Below are positions 17,089-25,408 of a stretch of 64,000 bases of DNA, in pieces. The notes under the pieces were generated by a model. It saw only the letters and a program-made list of their open reading frames with translations. It did not search any database and was not told the DNA's origin. The position numbers were made by a program, and so were the translations under genes. The DNA comes from Paractinoplanes maris (GTDB lineage Bacteria > Actinomycetota > Actinomycetes > Mycobacteriales > Micromonosporaceae): NCBI RefSeq assembly GCF_023544465.1, contig NZ_JALPVL010000005.1:434001-498000 (forward strand). Reading direction: 5' to 3'. Positions within the stretch are counted from its first letter, which is position 1, and every line of letters begins with the position of its first letter.

Positions 17089-18111
17089 TCAAAGGGGTGG
17101 GGGCGCGGTGGACGCCCGGATCACCAGCTGGGCGGCGGGAACGGGAACGTCGTCGACCGTCCCGCCGTCGATCAGGTCGAGCAGGGCTTCCGCGGCCTTG
17201 CGGCCCCACAGATAGGGGTCGGTGCGGACGCTGGTGAGAGCCGGGCTGACATATCCCGCGAGGTCGGTGTTGTCGAAGCCGGTGACCGACAGCTGAGCGG
17301 GCACGGCCACGCCGTGCTCGATCGCCACGGACAGGCCGGCGATGGCCATCAGGTCGTTGGAATAGACGATCGCGGTCGGCCGGTCGGGCCCGGCCAGAAG
17401 CGTGTGGGTCGCCGCCGCGCCGCCGGCCGCCGAGAAGTCGGCCTCCACCACCGGCCCGGCGGGCAGGCCGGCCGACGCGAGGGCCTCGTCGAAGGCCCGC
17501 CGCCGACGCGAACCGTGCAGGAAGTGGGACGGGCCGGCGACGTGGGCGACGTGGCGGTGACCGAGCCCGGCCAGGTGACTCACGGCGGCGGCGATGCCGG
17601 GCCGGTCGTCGACCAGGACGGCCGGGAACGCGCTGGGCACGTCGGGCCGGGCGATCGAGACGGCCGGCAGGCCGAGCTCGGTGAGCAGAGCGATCCGCGA
17701 GTCGGCGACGCGCAGGTCGAGCAGGAAGACCCCGTCGACCCGCCCGGCGTCGGCCAGCCGCCGGTAGCCGGCCTCCTCCTCGGACTCCGGCACGACCTGC
17801 AGCACCAGCGCCTGCCCACGGTCGGACAGCGTGCGCTCGACGCCGGCGATGAACGCGGGGAAGAACGGGTCGGCGCCGAGCAGCTCGGGCTCCCGGGCCA
17901 GGACGATGCCGACCGCGAAGGCGCGCGAGACCGACAGCGCGCGGGCCTTGGTGCTGGGCGTCCAGCCGAGGTCGCGAGCGGCCGCCAGGATCCGCTCGCG
18001 GGTGTCCTCGGAGACCCCCGGCCGTCCGTTCAGGGCGAACGAAACAGTGCCTTTGGAAACACCGGCGACTCGTGCGACGTCCCGGATCGTCGGCCTGTCG
18101 TCCCTGGTCAT
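17089..18111 (-). CDS. LacI family transcriptional regulator of the GH130 operon
   Basis: A 340-residue repressor. The N-terminal HTH reads TIRDVARVAGVSKGTVSFALNGRPGVSEDTRERI, here cited as TIRDVARVAGVSKGTVSFAL, with a hinge of RALSVSRAFAVGIV. The rest is a periplasmic-binding-like sensor ending with SVTGFDNTDLAGYVSPALTS. ATG 18111 is preceded by GGGGAGG. A 10-bp perfect palindrome lies 20 bp upstream. It is the first gene of the six-gene operon it probably represses (autoregulation). Confidence 0.92.
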   Translation of the reverse strand: MTRDDRPTIRDVARVAGVSKGTVSFALNGRPGVSEDTRERILAAARDLGWTPSTKARALSVSRAFAVGIVLAREPELLGADPFFPAFIAGVERTLSDRGQALVLQVVPESEEEAGYRRLADAGRVDGVFLLDLRVADSRIALLTELGLPAVSIARPDVPSAFPAVLVDDRPGIAAAVSHLAGLGHRHVAHVAGPSHFLHGSRRRRAFDEALASAGLPAGPVVEADFSAAGGAAATHTLLAGPDRPTAIVYSNDLMAIAGLSVAIEHGVAVPAQLSVTGFDNTDLAGYVSPALTSVRTDPYLWGRKAAEALLDLIDGGTVDDVPVPAAQLVIRASTAPPPL

Positions 18112-18131
18112 CGCACCTCCCCTGAGTTACT

Positions 18132-18141
18132 AAACCGGTTT
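18132..18141. promoter_or_regulatory. LacI-type operator upstream of the GH130 operon
   Basis: AAACCGGTTT is a perfect 10-bp palindrome with the central CG pair expected of LacI-family operators. It is 21-30 bp upstream of the lacI start and thus overlaps the presumed promoter of the whole minus-strand operon. Confidence 0.65.
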
Positions 18142-18226
18142 GATCGAAAGATAGACCTGTTTCCGGAGTCGCACAATCGCCAGGCGGCGAATGGATGATC
18201 CGGTGGCCGGGCGGACGGCCGTCCGA

Positions 18227-19134
18227 TCACCTCAGGGCGGTGAGGCCGATCCGGGCGGCCTCGGTGCCGACGCGGCGTGCGGAGGGGCGGTAGTCCGCGA
18301 GCACGCCGGCGAAGTAGAGGTCGTCGAGCATCGAGCCGGGTGCGGACTCGGCCTGGAACGCCTCGCGCACATAGGTCAGGAAGCGGCCGGCCAGGGCACT
18401 TCCGGCCCGCCAGGCCGAGGCGATCCCGGCCCGGTGCTCGGCCGGGAGCCGGTCGAAACCCCGGGCGTAGGCGGCGATCCGGGCTGAGTACACCGCCTCG
18501 AAGATCTCCGGCACGGTGAGGTTCAGGACGCCCGCCGGTGCCGCGACCATGCGCGGAGCCTCGCCGGTCCGCAGCTCGGCCGCCAGACGGTCGGCGAAGG
18601 AGCGGTCGTCCGGCTGCGCCAGCACCCGGGCCGCCGTGGCCATCAGTGTCGAACGCAGCTCCCCGGTGTCCCAGCCGGCGAAGATCTCACCCGCCTCCTC
18701 GGGCTTGCGCCCGAGGCCGGTCACGAGCAGCTCGTACGCCTCGACGGCGAGCCGGACGTCGGCCGCGGCCAGGTCGTCGTGCACCCGCTGGGCGGCGTGC
18801 CCGGCGGCGCCCGGTCCGGCGTACGCGACACAGGGCACATCCTGCTCGCGGGCCGCCGTGGCCCGCAGGATCGGTCGTACGCGGAATAAGCCTCCGGATT
18901 GCCGCCGACGACGTAGGCCGGGCCGCTCTCGAGGAGGGCCGGATCACGTGGCATGCCACAGCTGAGCACGTGCGCGCCCGCCTCGACGATCGCCGCGCCG
19001 GCGTCGTCGACCAGGAAGACCACACGCGGCCGGCTCTCCGGCGGGGCGACCTGGTAGCCGTGGCGGACCAGGTTCCGTGCCAGCCGGTGGGCCCGCTCCC
19101 CCGGCCCGGCGACTCCGACCACTGTCTCGGTCAC
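18227..19134 (-). pseudogene. degenerate 6-phosphogluconate dehydrogenase-like protein, frameshifted
   Basis: The N-terminal frame starts at GTG 19134 with a shortened NAD-binding region (VVGVAGPGERAHRLARNLV). The C-terminal frame ends at 18227. One missing base near 18871-18874 separates them; restoring it gives AYDRILRATAAREQ and a 302-residue protein. The C-terminal half follows the 6PGDH helical domain (AVEAYELL, WDTGELRSTLM, PEIFEAVYSARIAAYARGF, WRAGSALAGRFL). The catalytic stretch KMVHNGIEYGD of true 6PGDHs reads QRVHDDLAAAD here, so the catalytic lysine and substrate-binding asparagine are lost. It is probably not an active dehydrogenase even when repaired. Confidence 0.7.
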
Positions 19135-19281
19135 TGCCCCACCCCTTTCGACCACACCCGACGACAGAGGTGCGGAGTGCTGATCAAGTGTGCACCCGGG
19201 CGCGGGCACTCGATCTCCACTGTTTCGGCACAACCACCTCCTAGCGTCCGTCCCGACGACGCATTTCTCCAGGAGGATCCG

Positions 19282-20088
19282 ATGGCACGAACCAGATCTC
19301 GACTCATCGCCGTGGCCGCCGCCGCGGTCCTGACCGCGGGCACGCTGATCGGGCTCGGCCCGGCCGCGCAGGCCGGTGGCGGGCACCGGGCGAAACCGAC
19401 CGTGGTGCTGGTGCACGGCGCGTTCGCCGACTCCAGCGGCTGGAACGGCGTGGCCGGCCGGCTGATCCGCGACGGCTATCCGGTCGTCTCGGCGGCGAAC
19501 CCGCTGCGCGGTGTGGCATCGGACGCGGCACAGGTGAAGGCCCTCCTCGACAGCATCACCGGCCCGATCGTCCTGGTCGGTCACTCGTACGGCGGCATGG
19601 TGATCAGCCGGGCCGCGGCGGGCGACCCGGACGTCAAGGCGCTGGTGTACGTGGCCGCGTTCGCGCCGCTGGCCGGGGAGAGCGCCGGTGATTTGTCGGT
19701 CAGGTTCCCCGGCAGCACCCTGGCCGAGACGCTGCGCCCGGTGACGCTGCCCGACGGCGGCCAGGACCTCTATGTCGACCAGGCGCTGTTCCCGAACCAG
19801 TTCGCGGCCGACGTGCCGGTCAAGGACGCGGCCCTGATGGCGGTCGCCCAGCGCCCCGTCACGGCGGCCGCCCTCGGCGAGAAGGCGGCCGGCCCGCAGG
19901 CCTGGCAGACGATCCCGTCGTACTTCCTGATCGCCGGGGCCGACAAGAACATCCCGCCGGCTCTCCAGCGCTTCGAGGCCCAGCGGGCCAAGGCGGCCGC
20001 CGTCCGCAGCGTCCAGGGCGGTTCGCACGCCGTCTTCGTGTCCCAGCCGGGCATCACCGCGGCCTTGATCGAGAAGGCCGCCCGGTGA
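19282..20088 (+). CDS. secreted alpha/beta hydrolase
   Basis: A 268-residue exported hydrolase. It has a Sec-type signal (MARTRSRLIAVAAAAVLTAG, cleavage near AAQAGGG). The mature part holds VVLVHGAFADSSGWNGV, nucleophile elbow GHSYGG, AAFAPLAGES, and a C-terminal GADKNIPP acid and GSHAVFVSQP histidine. The perfect ribosome site AGGAGG (19271-19276) fixes the ATG at 19282. It is a close paralogue of the Tat-exported hydrolase at 28210. Related enzymes are often annotated as esterases or salicylate esterase-like; substrate unknown. A 14-bp-stem terminator follows. Confidence 0.88.
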   Translation: MARTRSRLIAVAAAAVLTAGTLIGLGPAAQAGGGHRAKPTVVLVHGAFADSSGWNGVAGRLIRDGYPVVSAANPLRGVASDAAQVKALLDSITGPIVLVGHSYGGMVISRAAAGDPDVKALVYVAAFAPLAGESAGDLSVRFPGSTLAETLRPVTLPDGGQDLYVDQALFPNQFAADVPVKDAALMAVAQRPVTAAALGEKAAGPQAWQTIPSYFLIAGADKNIPPALQRFEAQRAKAAAVRSVQGGSHAVFVSQPGITAALIEKAAR

Positions 20089-20090
20089 GC

Positions 20091-20135
20091 CACGGCCGAG
20101 GGTGGCGGGGCTCCCTCCCGTCACCCTCGGCCGTG
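20091..20135 (+). terminator. strong hairpin terminator after the secreted hydrolase
   Basis: A perfect 14-bp stem, CACGGCCGAGGGTG (20091-20104) and CACCCTCGGCCGTG (20122-20135), with a 17-nt loop, beginning 2 bp after the stop codon. No T tract. Confidence 0.8.
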
Positions 20136-20177
20136 CGTCTGCTCGCGCGGGCAGCCGCGGCAGGTTACGTTCGGACG

Positions 20178-21839
20178 ATGGCGAAGATCAGCAGATTGGC
20201 CGGGCTCGTTGCGGACGTCGCGCTCGGATTGCCGAAACGAGCCGTCCCGTACGAGGTCCGCAAGGACGTCCCGGTGCCGATGCTCGACGACGTCACGCTG
20301 ATGGCCGATCACTACCGCCCGGTGGGCCAGGACGGGCCGCTCCCGGTGGTGCTGATCCGGATCCCGTACGGGCGGGCCGGCGCCTACGGGCAGCTGTTCG
20401 CCGCCCCGCTGGCCCGGCGCGGCTTCCAGGTCTTCATGCAGGCCACCCGGGGCACGTTCGGCTCGGGCGGGCAGTTCCGGCCGTTCACCACCGAGCGCGA
20501 CGACGGCCTGGCCACCGTCGACTGGCTGCGCAAGCAATCCTGGTGCGACGGCCGGATCGCCATGGCCGGCGGCAGCTACTTCGGGCACACCCAGTGGGCC
20601 GTCGCCCCTTATGCCGACCCGCCGCTGACCTGCGTCGCCCCGCACATCACCTCGGCCAACGTCACCAACCGGCTGTTCTACGAGCACGGCGTGCCGTCGA
20701 TCCACACCGCGCTCAGCTGGTCGTCCACGATCGGCCGGCAGGAGCGTCCGGGCCTGCTCAGCTCGGTGCCCGACCCGCGGGTCCGGACCAAAGTGCGCCG
20801 CGCGCTGGGCCGGCTGCCGCTGCAGGCGGTCGACGTGTCGGTGGCCGACGCCGCGGTGCCGTTCTGGCGCGACTTCGTGGCGCACGCCGAGCCCGGCGAC
20901 GACTTCTGGGCGCAGGCCGACCACGACGGCGCCGACCTGACCCGGATGCCGCCGGTCAGCATGGTCACCGGCTGGTGGGACCTGTTCCTGGCCGGCAATC
21001 TGACCGACTACACCGCCCTGCGCGCGGCCGGCGTGCCCGCCCGGCTGGTGGTCGGGCCGTGGCTGCACGGCGAGCCGGGTGAGCTGCGGACCATCGTGCA
21101 GACCGACACCGTCTGGCTCGACCACCACCTGCGCGGTGGCCCGGCGCCCGAGGGCCCGCCGGTGCGCGTCCACTTGCAACAGGCCGGCAAGTGGCTCGAG
21201 TTCACCGAATGGCCCCCCGCGGCCGTACGGGGAAAGGTCTTGACCCTGGGCAGCGGCGGACAGCTGGAGGCGGAGCCCGGTGGTGAGCCGAGCCGATTCA
21301 CCTACGACCCGGCGCGGCCCACGCCGACGGTCGGCGGCCCGTTGCTGCAGCCGCCGGGGAAGCAGGCCGACAACCGGCTCGTCGAGGAACGCGACGACGT
21401 CCTGGTCTTCACGGGGCCGGTGCTGACCGAGGACCTCGACGTGGTCGGCCCGGTCGGCGCGACGATCCACCTGCGCACCAGCATCCCGTACGCCGATGTG
21501 TTCGTCCGCCTGTGCGACGTCGACGAGAAGGGTGTCTCGCGCAACGTCGTGGACGGCATCCGCCGGCTCGACCCGCGCACGCTCGGCGCGCCCGACATCG
21601 AGCCCGGCGACGACGGGGTGCTCGCGGTGAGCGTCGAGCTGTTCCCCACCGCCTACCGGTTCCGCGCCGGGCACCGGCTGCGGGTGCAGGTCAGCGGGGG
21701 CGCCTTCCCGCGCTACGCCCGCAACATGGGCACCGACGAGCCGTTCGCCGTGGCCACCGCCGGTCGCCCCTGCCGCTTCGAGATCTTCCACGACGGCTCG
21801 CGGGCCTCGACCATCACGCTGCCGGTGCTGGACGGCTGA
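20178..21839 (+). CDS. CocE/NonD family hydrolase
   Basis: A 553-residue cytoplasmic X-Pro dipeptidyl-peptidase S15 / cocaine-esterase-type hydrolase. The N-terminal alpha/beta domain has the oxyanion-side [18 protein letters not shown], the nucleophile motif GGSYFG (Ser at about 134), MVTGWWDLF (acid) and WLHGEPGE (His). Residues about 350-545 are the jelly-roll C-terminal domain ([43 protein letters not shown], each part of the family signature). ATG 20178 begins the conserved sequence; the gene is probably transcribed separately because a terminator precedes it. Confidence 0.9.
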   Translation: MAKISRLAGLVADVALGLPKRAVPYEVRKDVPVPMLDDVTLMADHYRPVGQDGPLPVVLIRIPYGRAGAYGQLFAAPLARRGFQVFMQATRGTFGSGGQFRPFTTERDDGLATVDWLRKQSWCDGRIAMAGGSYFGHTQWAVAPYADPPLTCVAPHITSANVTNRLFYEHGVPSIHTALSWSSTIGRQERPGLLSSVPDPRVRTKVRRALGRLPLQAVDVSVADAAVPFWRDFVAHAEPGDDFWAQADHDGADLTRMPPVSMVTGWWDLFLAGNLTDYTALRAAGVPARLVVGPWLHGEPGELRTIVQTDTVWLDHHLRGGPAPEGPPVRVHLQQAGKWLEFTEWPPAAVRGKVLTLGSGGQLEAEPGGEPSRFTYDPARPTPTVGGPLLQPPGKQADNRLVEERDDVLVFTGPVLTEDLDVVGPVGATIHLRTSIPYADVFVRLCDVDEKGVSRNVVDGIRRLDPRTLGAPDIEPGDDGVLAVSVELFPTAYRFRAGHRLRVQVSGGAFPRYARNMGTDEPFAVATAGRPCRFEIFHDGSRASTITLPVLDG

Positions 21840-22787
21840 CGCCAGCCAGGTGCCGGGCCGCGCGCAGGCCGAAGACCACCGCCGGGCCGATCGTCGAGCC
21901 CGGCCCGGGATAGGTGCGGCCCATCACCGAGGCGGAGTTGTTGCCGGCCGCGTACAGCCCCTCGATCACCGTGCCGTCCTCCCGCAGCGCGCGGCCGTCG
22001 GCGTCGGTGACCACACCACCCTTGGTGCCGAGGTCGCCGATGACCACTTTGGTGGCCGAGGTCCACATACGACTCCGACTCGTTGGCGAACCGGTCACCG
22101 CGGGCGTCGACGATGATCGAGTAGGGCAGGGACCGCTCGCCGACGATGAACGCGGGCTGGTGACCGGGCGCGGCCGCGACCGACGCACCCCACCACGCGT
22201 CGTCCATCAGGTCGACGGCCGCGCCGGCCTGCTGAGCGATCTCGATCGGGCGCCCCCGGTTGCCCGGGTTGCCGGACGGCGCACCCTCGATGCCGTGGTG
22301 CTTGCGCCGCCAGTCGGTGTTGTGGTCGAACCCGCCTCCGGCCAGCATGACGCCCCTGGTAGCGCCGATGGTGACCGGCTTCCCGTCGCGGGTCACCCGC
22401 ACCCCGGTGATCCGCCCATCGGTGACCAGCAACTCCTCCAGCGGCGCGTTCAGCCACAACGGCACCCGGCCGTCGAGCACCACCGCGCGCAGGAACGACG
22501 TGGCCAGCCCGGCGCCGATGCCGACCAGCTTCTGCCCGCGGACGAGCCCACCGGCGACCCGGAACACCAGCTGGGCACCGCGGACGAAGCCGGACGGGGT
22601 GGACCAGGCCCGGCCCAGCAGCCACACGTCGTCGGTCTTGACCGGCATGGCCGCGGGCACGTTGACGGTCTTCCACCAGTCGCCGATGACCTTCGCGTTC
22701 AGCGGTTTCACCTCGATGCCGCGGCCGATCTTCCCGCCCGGCAGTTCCGGGTAGTAGTCGGGGTAGTCGGTGGCCCGGGCGAAGACC
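21814..22787 (-). pseudogene. 3-ketosteroid dehydrogenase-type flavoprotein, 5'-truncated remnant
   Basis: Recognisable KstD/fumarate-reductase-type sequence: [49 protein letters not shown] in one frame, then [19 protein letters not shown] and [21 protein letters not shown] in another. The N-terminal FAD-binding part (about 120 residues with the GxGxxG loop) is missing because homology stops where the divergent TetR gene begins. Roughly 90-100 residues normally between RFANES and KVVIGDLG are also missing, with the frame change near 22061-22075. Two independent lesions make this a true remnant, not a sequencing artefact. Confidence 0.8.
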
Positions 22788-23351
22788 ATGCCGTGCCGCG
22801 TCAACCGTGGTCCGGCCGCGGCTTCGGAGAATCGGCGTTCGATCCTCGACGCGGCGCGGCGGTTGTTCACCGAGCGCGGCTATCACGTTCCGCTCAGCGC
22901 GATCGCCAAGTACGCCGGGGTCGGTCAGGGCGTGCTCTACCGCCACTTCCCCACCCGGCTCGATCTGGCGTTCGCGGTCTTCGAGGAAAACCTCGAGCAG
23001 CTCGAGACGATCGGCGCCGAGCCGGACGCGGGGGCCTTCGGCCGGTTGTGGGACCGGCTGGTGGCGCTGACGGTCGACTCGGCGGCGTTCGTCGAGATGG
23101 CGGTCGACGCCCGGCGCAGCCTGCCCGGCTACACCGGCGGCCGCCGCTTGCAGGCCCTGATCGAGGTGACGCTGCCGCGCGCTCAGCGGGCCGGTCTGAT
23201 CGACGCCCGGATCACCGTGGACGACGTGCTCCTGGCCCACCGGATGATCTATGGCGTGGTCGTCACCGAGGTCGAGCCGGCCGGGGTGCGGGCCGCCGTC
23301 CAGCGGGCGTTACGCCTGCTGGACCCGGCGACCACGGCGGTGCGAGACTGA
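22788..23351 (+). CDS. TetR family transcriptional regulator
   Basis: A 187-residue repressor. The HTH is RSILDAARRLFTERGYHVPLSAIAKYAGVGQGVLYRHFP, cited as LSAIAKYAGVGQGVLYRHFP (about 32-51). The C-terminal ligand domain is short and helical. I prefer ATG 22788 (MPCRVNRGPAAASENR) to GTG 22770, since the extra six codons also encode the KstD remnant on the other strand. The gene directly abuts that remnant, so TetR may once have controlled a flavoprotein gene. An AraC gene follows 5 bp after the stop. Confidence 0.88.
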   Translation: MPCRVNRGPAAASENRRSILDAARRLFTERGYHVPLSAIAKYAGVGQGVLYRHFPTRLDLAFAVFEENLEQLETIGAEPDAGAFGRLWDRLVALTVDSAAFVEMAVDARRSLPGYTGGRRLQALIEVTLPRAQRAGLIDARITVDDVLLAHRMIYGVVVTEVEPAGVRAAVQRALRLLDPATTAVRD

Positions 23352-23356
23352 CGCTC

Positions 23357-24307
23357 ATGGGCTATGTCCTCGACACCGCGGAGATGCCCGCCGACGACCG
23401 GGTCGAGGCCGTGCACACGGCGATGATGTATGCGTCGGCCCCCTGCCACGTGCTGCACGAGGAACCGGACGGCGACGTGCACGCGCGGCTCGAGGTGTGG
23501 GACTTCGGCACCGCCAACATCTTCACCCACCGGTCGTCGGGCATCCGGCTGCTGCGCACCGACAAGCTGGCCCGGCAGGACGGCATGCCGGTGGTCGCGC
23601 TGGCCGTCCAGCAGCGGGGCGAGGGGCGCATCGAGCAGGGTGGGCAGCGGCGCGTCGTGCCGCCGGGCGAGCTGCTCATGGTCGACCTGTCCGCGCCCTA
23701 CGACTACTCGTGGTCGGGCGACGGCGGTGCGGGGGCGCTGCAGATCCCGTACGACCAGCTGGGCCTCCCGCTCGACGTGGTGCGCCGGGCCGCGGCCGGG
23801 ATGGTCACCAGCCCGCTCTACCGGCTGGTGGCCGCGCACATCACCCAGCTCGCCCGCGACCCGGCGGCGATCACCGACGACGACGCGGTGGCCACCGCGG
23901 CCTCGGCCAGCATCGACCTCGCCCGCGCCCTGCTGGTCTCGGCGGCCCGTTCCCGGCGGCACGTCCGGCAGGTGTTCGCCGAGACCCTGCTGACCCGGAT
24001 CCGCGCCTTCACCCGGCTGCACCTGGCCGACCCCGAGCTCACGCCGGCGACGATCGCCGCGGCCCACGGCATCTCGCTGCGCCGGCTCTACCAGCTCTGC
24101 GCCGGCGCCGGCCTGAGCCTGGAGCAATGGATCATCGACGAGCGTCTGCACCGCGTCCGGCAGGAGCTCACCCGGCCCGACCGGCGGCACGTGCCGATCG
24201 CGACGATCGCGCTGCGCTGGGGTTTCCGGGATCCGACCCACTTCACCCGCCGGTTCAAGGCCCGCTACGACATGACGCCGTCGCAGTGGCGACGGCATGC
24301 AGAGTAG
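23357..24307 (+). CDS. AraC family transcriptional regulator (first of a paralogous pair)
   Basis: A 316-residue regulator with an AraC-binding-like N-terminal domain (VWDFGTANIFTHRSSGIRLLR, GGQRRVVPPGELLMVDLSAP) and a C-terminal double HTH (LTPATIAAAHGISLRRLYQL; IATIALRWGFRDPTHFTRRF). ATG 23357 follows the TetR stop by 5 bp, so cotranscription is likely. It aligns along its length with the next gene. Homologues of this layout often activate nearby hydrolase or efflux genes; target unknown. Confidence 0.88.
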   Translation: MGYVLDTAEMPADDRVEAVHTAMMYASAPCHVLHEEPDGDVHARLEVWDFGTANIFTHRSSGIRLLRTDKLARQDGMPVVALAVQQRGEGRIEQGGQRRVVPPGELLMVDLSAPYDYSWSGDGGAGALQIPYDQLGLPLDVVRRAAAGMVTSPLYRLVAAHITQLARDPAAITDDDAVATAASASIDLARALLVSAARSRRHVRQVFAETLLTRIRAFTRLHLADPELTPATIAAAHGISLRRLYQLCAGAGLSLEQWIIDERLHRVRQELTRPDRRHVPIATIALRWGFRDPTHFTRRFKARYDMTPSQWRRHAE

Positions 24308-24367
24308 GCCGACAACGCTGCAGGCAGGGCCGTTCCGGGCGCCGCGAAGATCGTTAGGGTCGGGCTC

Positions 24368-25309
24368 ATGCTCGTCCTCGACACCGGCTCGCTGCCGGTC
24401 GCCGAACGCGCCGAGGCGTTCCAGGCCACGGTCAGTGCCAACTGCTCGTCGAGCATGGCGTCCTTCGAGGATCCGGGATCGATCAGCGCCCGGATGGCGG
24501 TCTCCGACTTCGGCGTCGCGAGGGTGTTCACCATCGACGCCTCCGGGACGACGCTGCGCCGCACACCGCGGATGTCGCGGTCCGGGGCCGAGAGATCGAT
24601 CGTGCTGGCGCTGCCGATGCGAACCGACAACCACATGTCGTGGGAACGCGAGGAGCGCTTGTTCGGCCCGCGCGACCTGATCCTGGTCGACCTCGCCGTT
24701 CCGTACGTCTACGGCTGGAAGGGCACCGGTGCCTCGTACGCCCTGCACGTGGACGTGGACCACCTGGGCCTGCCCCGCGACCTGATCCATGCCGCGGCCA
24801 AGAACCTGCGAGGCAGCCCGCTCTACGAACTGGTCCGCGATCACGTGGCCCGGGTGACCGCTCAGGCCGGTCCGCTCGCCGCCGGCGCCGGGGCGACCGA
24901 GCTGGGCGCCGCCTCGGCCGAGCTGATGCGGGCGCTGATCGTGTCGGCCGCGGCCGACGGCCGCCGGCTGCGCGAGACGATGCACGACTCGCTGGCGGCC
25001 CGCGTGCAGGCCTACGTCCGCGCCAACCTGCGTGACCCGGACCTGACCCCGGCCCGGATCGCCGCGGCCAACGCCATCTCGCTGCGCGCTCTCTACAAGC
25101 TGTACGAGTCGCTGGGCCAGAGCCTGGAGCAGTCCATCATCGAGCAGCGGCTGCGGGGCGCCCGCGCCGATCTGAGCTCCCCGCGCCGGCGCCACACCAC
25201 GATCGCCGCCGTGGCCCGCTCCTGGGGCTTCGCCAACCCCAGCTTCTTCGCCAGCCGTTTCCGCGAAGCCTTCGGCGTCACACCCCGCCAGCTCGCCGAC
25301 CGGCCGTAG
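24368..25309 (+). CDS. AraC family transcriptional regulator (second of a paralogous pair)
   Basis: A 313-residue protein with the same architecture as its neighbour: sensor (VSDFGVARVFTIDASGTTLRR, ERLFGPRDLILVDLAVPYVYGW) and double HTH (LTPARIAAANAISLRALYKL; IAAVARSWGFANPSFFASRF). The gap to the previous stop is 60 bp, enough for its own promoter. The pair arose by tandem duplication and has diverged in the sensor, suggesting different ligands. Conserved sequence begins at ATG 24368. Confidence 0.88.
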   Translation: MLVLDTGSLPVAERAEAFQATVSANCSSSMASFEDPGSISARMAVSDFGVARVFTIDASGTTLRRTPRMSRSGAERSIVLALPMRTDNHMSWEREERLFGPRDLILVDLAVPYVYGWKGTGASYALHVDVDHLGLPRDLIHAAAKNLRGSPLYELVRDHVARVTAQAGPLAAGAGATELGAASAELMRALIVSAAADGRRLRETMHDSLAARVQAYVRANLRDPDLTPARIAAANAISLRALYKLYESLGQSLEQSIIEQRLRGARADLSSPRRRHTTIAAVARSWGFANPSFFASRFREAFGVTPRQLADRP

Positions 25310-25408
25310 CAGATGTGCACGCAAGCGTCAGACCTGTGCACGCTGAGAAAACATCGCTGACCGCCGCGGTGCGAAGTTCTTCTGGGAGCGCACCGGAGGA
25401 GACACGCC

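Noticed and set aside
20121..21791. Very long open minus-strand frame opposite the CocE/NonD gene
   Set aside because: An antisense shadow caused by high GC; the plus strand has the catalytic motifs and third-position bias.
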